NCBI RefSeq assembly: GCF_014697575.1
Contig: NZ_JACJSC010000022.1
Coordinates: 1 to 64,000, forward strand
Direction of reading: 5' to 3'
Origin: Planktothrix sp. FACHB-1365
GTDB taxonomy: Bacteria; Cyanobacteriota; Cyanobacteriia; Cyanobacteriales; Microcoleaceae
DNA length: 64,000 nt
Under the pieces are notes generated by a model that worked only from the letters and a program-made list of their open reading frames with translations, did no database searches and was not told the origin of the DNA. Made by a program: the position numbers and the translations under genes. The stretch's first letter is position 1. Every line of letters starts with the position of its first letter. Below are positions 7,454-14,510 of this stretch, one piece after another.

Positions 7454-8836
7454 ATGAGTCAATGCCTTAACCCTGATTGCCTCCAACCCAACTCTAAAAC
7501 CACAATTTTTTGTCAAAAGTGTGGCTCGAAATTGCTATTAACAGATCGATATCGAGCTTTAAAAATATTAGGACAAGGAGGATTTGGTCGAACGTTTCTA
7601 GCGGTTGATGAGCATAAACCGTCTCAACCGTATTGTGTAATTAAACAATTTTTACCCCAAGCCCAAGGCACGAATAATCAACAAAAAGCCGAGGAACTAT
7701 TTCAACAGGAAGCGATACAATTAGAACAGTTAGGCAAACATCAACAAATTCCTGAATTATTCGCCTATTTTATCCAAGATCATCGTCAATATCTGGTTCA
7801 AGAATATATTGAAGGACAAAATTTAGCCCAAGAATTAGCTCAAAGTGGAGCATTTTCAGAAACTAAAATTGTTAATCTGTTAGGAGATTTATTACCTGTT
7901 TTAGCGTTTATTCACCAAAAGCCATTAATTCATCGAGATATTAAACCGGAAAATATTATTAGAAGAAAGAGCGATAATAAATTTGTTTTAGTGGATTTCG
8001 GAGCCGCAAAAGCAGCCACTAGAACGGCGTTAGCGGTGACAGGAACAGTGATTGGTTCTGCTGGATATGTTGCACCGGAACAAGCGTTAGGAAAACCGAC
8101 TTTTGCCAGTGATTTATATAGTTTAGGAGTGACTTGTATTCATTTATTAACGAATAAGGAACCCTTTGATTTATTTGATGTTAGTGAAGGAGATTGGGTT
8201 TGGCGAGATTATTTAACGGTTAAAGTCAATAATACTTTGGGTCAAGTGTTAGATAAACTTTTACAGCAGGGAACCAAAAAACGTTTCCAAACTGCTCAAG
8301 AAGTATTAGAAGCATTACAATTAACCGAAAAACCAATATCACCACCAACACCCCAACCGGATATAGAATTAAAGTCAGCTAAAGGCGTTAATTATGAGCA
8401 ATTAGAACAATTTTTGAAAGCGGGAAGTTGGAAAGAAGCTGACGAAGAAACGGCTAATAAAATGTTAGAAGTCGCCGAAAGAACAAAGGAAGGATGGTTA
8501 AGGGTTGAAGATATTGATAAATTTCCCTGTGAGGATTTACGAACTATTGACCAACTTTGGGTAAAATATAGCAATGGACGCTTCGGCTTTTCGGTACAGA
8601 AGCGCATCTATGAAAGTCTGGGAGGAACCCTGAGTTATGAGGAGAAAGCTTGGGAAGCGTTTGGTGATCAGGTGGGTTGGCGTGTGTATGGAAACTGGTT
8701 ATATTACGATCAATTAAGATTTAATCTGACAGTAAAAGATGGCCACCTCCCTCTATGGGGATATTGGGGAAGGGTTGTTGCTGGTTGTGGGGGTTGGCTG
8801 AGTGGGGCTGCTCTTCTCTCGCATCGAGACTTGTAG
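7454..8836 (+). CDS. Ser/Thr protein kinase with zinc ribbon and C-terminal GUN4 domain
   Basis: 460 residues. Order: a CxxC zinc ribbon (CLNPDCL...CQKCGS, 4-25), a Hanks-type kinase (about 33-300) and GUN4 (about 310-450). Kinase motifs are complete: GQGGFGRTF (P-loop), VIKQF (K64), HRDIKPEN and VDFGAAK. The GUN4 part shows YEQLEQFLKAGSWKEADEET, GWLRVEDIDKFPCEDL, GWRVYGNWLYYDQLRF and GHLPLWGY. GUN4 binds protoporphyrins and stimulates Mg-chelatase; kinases with this fusion are cyanobacterial and may sense tetrapyrroles, which is inference. No membrane helix is present, so it should be cytosolic. A second zinc-ribbon/GUN4 protein lies at 33015-33887. Confidence 0.93.
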   Translation: MSQCLNPDCLQPNSKTTIFCQKCGSKLLLTDRYRALKILGQGGFGRTFLAVDEHKPSQPYCVIKQFLPQAQGTNNQQKAEELFQQEAIQLEQLGKHQQIPELFAYFIQDHRQYLVQEYIEGQNLAQELAQSGAFSETKIVNLLGDLLPVLAFIHQKPLIHRDIKPENIIRRKSDNKFVLVDFGAAKAATRTALAVTGTVIGSAGYVAPEQALGKPTFASDLYSLGVTCIHLLTNKEPFDLFDVSEGDWVWRDYLTVKVNNTLGQVLDKLLQQGTKKRFQTAQEVLEALQLTEKPISPPTPQPDIELKSAKGVNYEQLEQFLKAGSWKEADEETANKMLEVAERTKEGWLRVEDIDKFPCEDLRTIDQLWVKYSNGRFGFSVQKRIYESLGGTLSYEEKAWEAFGDQVGWRVYGNWLYYDQLRFNLTVKDGHLPLWGYWGRVVAGCGGWLSGAALLSHRDL

Positions 8837-8867
8837 ACTGTAACGTATAAGGCTTTTAACCCGACAG

Positions 8868-8897
8868 TGTAGGGGCGAGGCGCGCCTCGCCCCTACA
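8868..8897. repeat. Perfect 30-nt palindrome (GTAGGGGCG family)
   Basis: TGTAGGGGCGAGGCG is followed directly by its exact reverse complement. It lies 30 bases after the kinase stop and may act as an RNA hairpin at the transcript end; it belongs to the palindromic repeats scattered over this genome segment. Confidence 0.85.
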
Positions 8898-8931
8898 GAG
8901 GATTAATAGGGTTGCGGGTTTCCGATAGGGT

Positions 8932-9100
8932 CAGAAACCGGGTTTCTTAATTGAGCTTTTTGTTAGTAGCAAAGGTTAACGCAGAAACCCGGTTTCTTGG
9001 AGGTGTTGGTGGGGGTCAGAAACCGGGTTTCTTAATTGAGCTTTTTGTTAATAGCAAAAGTTAACGCAGAAACCCGGTTTCTTGAAGGTGCTGGTGGGGA
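8932..9100. repeat. Two tandem ~85-bp repeats carrying AGAAACCGGGTTTCT inverted repeats
   Basis: The unit starts CAGAAACCGGGTTTCTTAA, runs through TTGAGCTTTTTGTTA and ends GCAGAAACCCGGTTTCTTG; it occurs at 8932 and again at 9017. Within each unit the ends form an inverted repeat, and each end is itself nearly palindromic. Related inverted repeats occur at 14460-14496 and 23756-23822. The 322-bp kinase/antitoxin gap is filled by this and the palindrome before it. Confidence 0.85.
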
Positions 9101-9158
9101 TAAGAAAATAATTAATCTGAATAAACAAGTCAATTAATTCAATCACATTAAAAAAACA

Positions 9159-9419
9159 ATGAGCAAACTGATCTTAGAAATCCCTGAAGATTTAGCAGAA
9201 ACTTTAAATTTGCCACCATCGGAAAGACTTTCAAGAGTTAAAAGAGAACTAGCGATCAGACTTTATCAGAAAGGAATTTTATCTTTCGGTAAAGCACGAC
9301 AATTAGCCGAATTAAGTAAATGGGAATTTCATGAGTTACTAAGTCAAGAAAACATTGAACGCAGTTATGATTTAGAAGAATTAGAAACTGATTTATATAA
9401 TTTAGAGAAATTGCAATGA
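9159..9419 (+). CDS. UPF0175 family antitoxin
   Basis: 86 residues. LILEIPEDLAETLNLP followed by VKRELAIRLYQKGILSFGKARQLAELSKWEFHELL is the UPF0175 pattern, a small helix-turn-helix-like protein that acts as antitoxin to PIN-like DUF3368 toxins. Its stop overlaps the next start (ATGA at 9416-9419), the classical coupling of toxin-antitoxin operons. Antitoxins of this kind usually also repress their own promoter; no operator could be defined here. Confidence 0.85.
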   Translation: MSKLILEIPEDLAETLNLPPSERLSRVKRELAIRLYQKGILSFGKARQLAELSKWEFHELLSQENIERSYDLEELETDLYNLEKLQ

Positions 9420-9907
9420 AAGCAGTTAGTAATTCATCAGTTTTAATTGCTCTGAGTAGTATTGGACAATTAGAACTCCTTAATCAACGATTTTCCGATG
9501 GTGTATTTATTCCCCAAGCTGTTTGGAAAGAAGTTGTAGAAACCGGATCAGGAAGACCTGGAGCTAACCAAGTTGCAAATGCTTCATGGTTAACAATTTG
9601 TCCGGTTAATAATCTTAATTTAGTTTCTTTACTCAGGTTAGAATTAGATGAAGGAGAATCAGAAGCGATCGCCCTATCTTTAGAACAACCAAATTCAGCG
9701 ATTTTACTCGATGAAAAAAATGCTAGGGGCGTTGCTAAACGGATGAATTTATCTCCATTAGGAACAGTCGGTATTTTAATTTGGGCGAAACAAAATAGAT
9801 TAATTTCTACTCTTAAAGAACAACTTGATGCTTTGCAAACAGTGGGAAAATTTCGCCTGAGTTATTCAGTATATCAAGAAGCTCTTAAAAATGTTGGCGA
9901 ACTGTAA
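9416..9907 (+). CDS. DUF3368 family PIN-like toxin
   Basis: 163 residues. The N-terminal SNSSVLIALSSIGQLELL, the middle IPQAVWKEVVETGSGRPG, then LDEGESEAIALSLE and ILLDEKNARGVAKRMNLSPLGTVGILIWAKQ follow DUF3368, a relative of PIN-domain RNases. As in many DUF3368 proteins the first PIN Asp is replaced (SNSS), while Glu and Asp in the later motifs remain. It pairs with the UPF0175 antitoxin. Predicted role: growth-inhibiting RNase held inactive by its partner. Confidence 0.85.
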   Translation: MKAVSNSSVLIALSSIGQLELLNQRFSDGVFIPQAVWKEVVETGSGRPGANQVANASWLTICPVNNLNLVSLLRLELDEGESEAIALSLEQPNSAILLDEKNARGVAKRMNLSPLGTVGILIWAKQNRLISTLKEQLDALQTVGKFRLSYSVYQEALKNVGEL

Positions 9908-9957
9908 CATCCTGATCTTAGCATTGAGGTTCGGTAATTTTTGCTAGAATAAATATA

Positions 9958-10135
9958 GTAGAATATAGAGGAGAAGATATAATTAATTCTGCTAGTTTTC
10001 CCGAACTTAAATTGACAGCCGAACAAATTTTCAATGCTTTATAAATTCAAGGGAAAATCTGGAAAAAATCGGGTTAATAATTAAGATTAATTATCAACTT
10101 GTGTTAAAAAATCCGGTTGATGGGAACGTTGAATC
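9958..10135 (+). pseudogene. Duplicated 3' fragment of a Uma2 (DUF820) gene
   Basis: Bases 9958-10044 encode VEYRGEDIINSASFPELKL and the rest of a Uma2 C-terminus up to a stop, nearly identical to the end of the complete Uma2 gene at 13867-14439. Similarity continues past the stop into the noncoding tail (ATTCAAGG... and ...AACGTTGA) to about 10135, matching about 14438-14510. There is no N-terminal half, so it is a remnant. The two copies are in direct orientation and bracket a GC-richer segment. Confidence 0.85.
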
Positions 10136-10148
10136 ATCAGGGATGCTA

Positions 10149-11348
10149 TTATCGGAGCCATTGGGTAACATCGGAGGTCGTTCCTGTTAACTTAATGATC
10201 TGGCCAGAATGATCAAAAACAGGGCCGCCTCGGGCGTTGATGTAGCGAATTTCTCCATCATTAGCGCGAATGATGCGTAAGTTGGCTTCAAACGCCTCCC
10301 TTCTGAGTGCCCGATACTGAATGGCTTCCTGATGAAGTTGGCGATCATCAGGGTGAATTAAAGCTAAAATTTCTTCAGCAGAAGGAGCAGGCTGATTCGG
10401 GTCAAGACCATGAATCAGAAAAAGCTCCTCCGTCCAATAAATTTCGCGAGTTATGACATCGAACTCCCAACACCCGACTTGAGCCACTCGTTGGGCATTT
10501 CGCAACATCATTTCTGATCGTCGTAGTTGGGCTTCAATGTGTTTGCGCTGCTCAATTTCCTCGTGTAGACGGGCATTCGCCGCCATCAATTCTTGCCAGA
10601 TATTGGCGGTAATTGAATCAACCATCCCTTCTAGGAGATAAGGATCTCGGTTAAGCAACTTGGTTTTCTTGTTATAAACCGGATCGAGACAGTACCCCAG
10701 ACCATAGTGAGTTTGAATAAAATCTTGAAGACCCGCCTGTTCAAGCTTGCGGCGAATACTGCGGATATGGCTCTTGAGGGTGGCATCGCTGGGTAACTCA
10801 TCGTCCAATGTCCACAGGCGATCGCCTATCTCGCTGCGAGAAAACATTTGTCGGGGATAAGTGAGGAATAGCTTCAGAATTTGGTATTCCTTGCGGTTGA
10901 CCTTTAAAACTTGACTGTGACAGGTGATTTGTTGGGCGGTAGGATTGAGAGACAATGGCCCCCAGGTGAGCAGAGGGCTGGCCCGACGAAGGCCCCGCCG
11001 CGCCAAAGCACGCAGTTGAGCCAGGAGTTCAGGAAGCTGAATCGGTTTCACTAAACAGGCATCCGCCCCACTATCTAAGCCCTGGACACAAGTGTTGGCA
11101 TCAGCAGGCTCCAGCATCAGCAAAATCAGGACGGGGTTGCCAACCTCGCGCAAGCGACAACACAAAGTCACTCCATCCATATCAGGCAATACCGCCTCCA
11201 GCAAAACCCCATCGTACATGAACGCCTGAAGCAATTCCCAGGCTTCCTCGCCATCGGTTGCAATATCAACGATGAAGCTATGGCGTGATAAAACCTGATG
11301 TATGACCCTACACAATGTTGGGTCGGGGGAAACCAGCAGAATTCTCAT
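10149..11348 (-). CDS. Receiver/winged-helix/PAS regulator with an atypical receiver
   Basis: 399 residues: receiver (1-115), OmpR-type winged helix (about 125-220, LKVNRKEYQILKLFLTYPRQMFSR and IRSIRRKLEQ), a helical linker (250-275) and a PAS/PAC domain (280-398, VGCWEFDVITREIYWTEEL then LTGTTSDVTQWL). K101 of the receiver is kept, but the phosphorylated Asp is Glu51 (GVLLEAVLPDMDG) and the usual DD pair near residue 9 is SPD. The protein may therefore be in a permanently active-like state, with the PAS domain giving the input. It is divergent from the membrane protein/SDR genes and may control them; this is inference. The gene is GC-richer than its surroundings. Confidence 0.85.
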   Translation of the reverse strand: MRILLVSPDPTLCRVIHQVLSRHSFIVDIATDGEEAWELLQAFMYDGVLLEAVLPDMDGVTLCCRLREVGNPVLILLMLEPADANTCVQGLDSGADACLVKPIQLPELLAQLRALARRGLRRASPLLTWGPLSLNPTAQQITCHSQVLKVNRKEYQILKLFLTYPRQMFSRSEIGDRLWTLDDELPSDATLKSHIRSIRRKLEQAGLQDFIQTHYGLGYCLDPVYNKKTKLLNRDPYLLEGMVDSITANIWQELMAANARLHEEIEQRKHIEAQLRRSEMMLRNAQRVAQVGCWEFDVITREIYWTEELFLIHGLDPNQPAPSAEEILALIHPDDRQLHQEAIQYRALRREAFEANLRIIRANDGEIRYINARGGPVFDHSGQIIKLTGTTSDVTQWLR

Positions 11349-11470
11349 GGTTTAGCGGTTCAGCTTTCACAAGGGCTATCCCTCCAGAATTACACAAAGT
11401 TTTCACCTTTTTCTGTCATGCTTTCTCCAAGTTTTTTAGCCCAGACCAAATTCTGAAAAGGTTGCTCTAT

Positions 11471-11965
11471 ATGGTTCCCGCCTCCCATCACGTCTATGAT
11501 TTCATTCAAAAGAATGCCTTGATCAGTGGTGTGATCAATGGTGTCATCAACGGTGTGATTGGCTGGTTTATGTTTCGCGCAAAAGAGGCTCTACCCCTTA
11601 CCGTTGATACCATATCAGCCCATGAAAAAACAGTTTTCTCAACGGGGGTGATGACGGCGTTTATGCTGTCGCTGATCTTGGGGACAATCGCCTTTTTTAC
11701 CTTCAGCAAAAAAGCCAAAACTTTCCCCTTGCCATTTCCAGAGCTTTTGGATCGGCCTTTTTTCTTTTTTGGGGTGAGAACAGTTCTGTTTTATTCTCTG
11801 TTTGCCTTTGGTACAGCGGCATTGGTTGCCCTATTTTTGCAAAAGTTTTTAGGAACAATTCTGGTAACGCCTTTGATCGGTGCAATTCTTTTAGGGATAA
11901 TCGCTGGGATAGGGTCCTGGTTTATTAATGCGGCGGTCATGAAAGCGATGTTGCGACCTGAGTAA
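11471..11965 (+). CDS. Small multipass membrane protein
   Basis: 164 residues from ATG 11471; the frame stays open upstream to 11315 but that part overlaps the divergent regulator and reads poorly. Four hydrophobic segments are visible: GVINGVINGVIGWFMF, VMTAFMLSLILGTIAFFTF, VLFYSLFAFGTAALVALF and FLGTILVTPLIGAILLGIIAGIG. Family not recognised. It precedes two SDR genes by 91 bp in the same direction and shares their higher GC, so it may belong to the same operon and move a substrate or product. That role is a guess. Confidence 0.65.
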   Translation: MVPASHHVYDFIQKNALISGVINGVINGVIGWFMFRAKEALPLTVDTISAHEKTVFSTGVMTAFMLSLILGTIAFFTFSKKAKTFPLPFPELLDRPFFFFGVRTVLFYSLFAFGTAALVALFLQKFLGTILVTPLIGAILLGIIAGIGSWFINAAVMKAMLRPE

Positions 11966-12056
11966 GTTTTTGAGTGATGGCGTTTGATTTGGACTTTGTT
12001 GAGAACTCCGATAACAAAGGGTTCTAAGTCTTTAACATTATGGAGATTATGTCGAT

Positions 12057-12824
12057 ATGACCGTTTTGGACGCATTCAAGCTCGATGGCCAGGTCGCTAT
12101 TGTCACCGGAGGCGGGGCTGGTATTGGCCGGGGCATTGCCGAATTGTTTGCCCAGGCTGGGGCTGCTGTGGTCGTTAGCGATTTGAAGGAAGACACTGCT
12201 GCTGCGGTCGTTAAGGGCATTCAGGACAAGGGAGGTAAAGCCCTTGCTGTAGCCTGCGATGTCACCAATGACCAGGATCTTGAAAATCTCGTCAACGCGA
12301 CCTTGGATGCCTTTGGCAAAATCACCCTCTTGATCAACAACGCTGGGGGCGGTGGGCCAAAACCCTTTGATATGCCGATGGACACCTTTATTTGGGCCTA
12401 CAAACTCAATGTGTTTTCAGTGTTTCATCTGTGCCAACTGTGTGCTCCCCATATGGAAGCCACAGGAGGGGGAGCCATTTTGAATATTTCCTCTATGTCC
12501 GCAGAGAATAAAAACGTCAATATGGCGTCTTATAGTTCCTCCAAGGCGGCGGTTAGCCACCTGACTCGGAATATTGCCTTTGATTTGGGGCCAAAGGGAA
12601 TTCGGGTAAATGCGATCGCTCCAGGTGCAATTAAAACCGATGCCTTAGCGACGGTGCTGACCCCGGAAGTTGAAAAAGTCATGCTTAAGCATACCCCCCT
12701 AGCGCGACTGGGAGAACCCAGTGATATTGCTTATGCTGCCTTGTTCCTGTGTTCTCCAGCCGCCAGTTGGGTGAGTGGACAGGTGCTCACCGTCAGTGGG
12801 GGCGGTGTGCAGGAATTAGATTAA
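12057..12824 (+). CDS. hdhA: Short-chain dehydrogenase, 7-alpha-hydroxysteroid dehydrogenase-like
   Basis: 255 residues, NAD(P)-dependent SDR. The cofactor motif is GGGAGIGRG; D in VVSDLKEDT suggests NAD. The catalytic Ser is in NISSMSAENKN and the Tyr/Lys in ASYSSSKAAVSH. From memory, long stretches match E. coli HdhA closely: NNAGGGGPKPFDMPM, AENKNVNM, PAASWVSGQ(V/I)LTVSGGGVQEL. HdhA oxidises the 7-alpha-hydroxyl of bile acids; the physiological substrate in a cyanobacterium is unknown and probably another sterol- or terpenoid-like alcohol. A second SDR follows at 45 bp. Confidence 0.85.
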   Translation: MTVLDAFKLDGQVAIVTGGGAGIGRGIAELFAQAGAAVVVSDLKEDTAAAVVKGIQDKGGKALAVACDVTNDQDLENLVNATLDAFGKITLLINNAGGGGPKPFDMPMDTFIWAYKLNVFSVFHLCQLCAPHMEATGGGAILNISSMSAENKNVNMASYSSSKAAVSHLTRNIAFDLGPKGIRVNAIAPGAIKTDALATVLTPEVEKVMLKHTPLARLGEPSDIAYAALFLCSPAASWVSGQVLTVSGGGVQELD

Positions 12825-12869
12825 GTGTCCATAAGTCTTTCACCGTATTCAACCTTAAAGGAAACCACT

Positions 12870-13667
12870 ATGAGCAACTTTGATGCCTTTGCTGACTTTC
12901 GGATGGATGGTCATGTGGCCATCGTTACGGGCGGCGCCCAAAATATCGGGGAAGCCATTGCTAAAACCTTTTCAGGCGCAGGAGCCAAGGTGATGATTGC
13001 TGACCTCAATGGGGAGAAGGCCCAAGCAACGGCGGCAGCGCTCCAGGCGGAAACGGGTAATGAAGTGTTAGGGATAGGCTGTAACGTCACCCTTGAGGAA
13101 GATATTCAACAATGTGTCGCTCAAACTGTTGAAGCCTTTGGCGGTATTTCAACTTTAGTTAATAACGTTGGCTGGGGCAAATCCTACGATGACCCCCTGG
13201 ATGTTCCTTTGGAAGAGATGATCGAGAGTTATAAGCTCAATACCCTATCGGCTATGCGAATGACGGCTGCTTGTCGTCCCTATTTACTCGAAGCTGAAAA
13301 TGCTACCATTACTAACTCCGGTTCTCTGGTAGGGGTGTTACCTGCTTTTGACTTTATCGCCTACTCCGCCGCCAAGGCAGCCCTCAACCATCTGATGCTG
13401 GGTCTAGCTCACTATTTTGCCAAGCAAGTTCGCGTCAATACCGTGTTGATTGGTACGGTGATTACCGAGGGCTATGCCGCAGCAGGTTTGGATGAAAAAG
13501 CCCAGTATGCCTTAGCCCACCCTGACAATTTGACCGGACGTGCTGGAAAACCCCAGGATATTGCTAACGCCTTCCTCTGGCTGGCATCTCCGGCTGGGTC
13601 TTGGGTCAGTGGTCAAACCTTACAAGTTTCTGGTGGGGGCAAACGTGTGCGCCTCAAACCCGAATAA
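12870..13667 (+). CDS. Short-chain dehydrogenase/reductase
   Basis: 265 residues from ATG 12870, preceded by AAAGGA; the frame opens at 12825 but the first 15 codons look untranslated. Rossmann motif GGAQNIGEA, ADLNGEKAQ for cofactor choice, NNVGWGKS for the NNAG motif, Ser in TNSGSLVG and the pair Tyr/Lys in AYSAAKAALNH. The C-terminus PAGSWVSGQTLQVSGGG is classical for the family. It is a divergent paralogue of the upstream SDR, and the two may act in sequence, for example epimerising one hydroxyl through a ketone. Substrate unknown. Confidence 0.85.
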   Translation: MSNFDAFADFRMDGHVAIVTGGAQNIGEAIAKTFSGAGAKVMIADLNGEKAQATAAALQAETGNEVLGIGCNVTLEEDIQQCVAQTVEAFGGISTLVNNVGWGKSYDDPLDVPLEEMIESYKLNTLSAMRMTAACRPYLLEAENATITNSGSLVGVLPAFDFIAYSAAKAALNHLMLGLAHYFAKQVRVNTVLIGTVITEGYAAAGLDEKAQYALAHPDNLTGRAGKPQDIANAFLWLASPAGSWVSGQTLQVSGGGKRVRLKPE

Positions 13668-13866
13668 ATCCCGCGCAAGGGAACACCGAACACCGAACAG
13701 GGAAGGATCTCTACTGCGTTATCGAGAAAAGTAGAGATTCTTCACGGAGTTTACCCTCGAAGGAAGTGAAGGGTTCAGAATAACGAATGATTTTCAATTA
13801 TTATTAAAATCCTCAAAATCCTTTTTTGTTATAATAACATTAGACCCCATTAGAGGCTAGAAACTC

Positions 13867-14439
13867 ATGATGGTGCAAACCGTTACTAAAACCTATAGTT
13901 TTGACGATTATCTTAATTATAGAGATGATAGCGATTTTAAATATGAACTGTTTAATGGAAAATTAATTCAGATGCCTCCTGCTAGTGGTTTACACGCTGA
14001 GATTTTACGTTTAATTTATGATATTTTAAAAGCTGAAATTCAACGATTACAATTAGATTGGGTTGTACAACCTGGAACAGTTGGAGTCAGAACCGGAATC
14101 AGAAAATCCCGAATTCCTGATATTTTAGTCATGACAGAAACTCAGCGTCAACTGTTGAGGACATTACCTTCAGCTATTTTAGAAGAACCCCCTTTATTAG
14201 TGGTAGAAATTGTTAGTCCGAATAATCCCGAAGATGATTATCGTTATAAACGTTCAGAATATGCTGCATTAGGAATTCCTGAATATTGGATTATTGATTC
14301 GCAAGAATCGAAAATCTCGATTTTAACGTTAGTTTCGGGATTTTATGATATCGTAGAATATAGAGGAGAAGATATAATTAATTCTGCTAGTTTTCCCGAA
14401 CTTAAATTAACAGCCGAACAAATTTTAAATGCTTTATAG
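13867..14439 (+). CDS. Uma2 (DUF820) family putative restriction-like nuclease
   Basis: 190 residues; ATG at 13867 or 13870. PD-(D/E)XK-type signature: YELFNGKLIQMPPAS, then IPDILVM, LLVVEIVSPNN and RYKRSEYAALGIPEYWIID. This family is greatly expanded in cyanobacteria; its biological role is unsettled and may be in mobile-element biology. The last 90 bases plus the downstream hairpin are duplicated at 9958-10135. An AGAAACC/AAACCCGG-type inverted repeat follows the stop. Confidence 0.9.
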   Translation: MMVQTVTKTYSFDDYLNYRDDSDFKYELFNGKLIQMPPASGLHAEILRLIYDILKAEIQRLQLDWVVQPGTVGVRTGIRKSRIPDILVMTETQRQLLRTLPSAILEEPPLLVVEIVSPNNPEDDYRYKRSEYAALGIPEYWIIDSQESKISILTLVSGFYDIVEYRGEDIINSASFPELKLTAEQILNAL

Positions 14440-14459
14440 ATTCAAGGTCAAACCTGGGG

Positions 14460-14496
14460 AAACCGGGTTTATAATGGGTGTAAAAAAACCCGGTTT
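14460..14496. terminator. Inverted repeat between convergent Uma2 and kinase genes
   Basis: AAACCGGGTTT (14460-14470) pairs with AAACCCGGTTT (14486-14496). It lies in the short gap between two genes that end toward each other, so it can serve as a terminator for both; it also shares its core with repeats at 8932 and 23756. Confidence 0.6.
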
Positions 14497-14510
14497 ATGG
14501 CAACGTTGAG

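Noticed and set aside
11506-12075. Open frames on the minus strand opposite the membrane protein gene
   Set aside because: Low-complexity, overlapping a better plus-strand gene with membrane-helix pattern.
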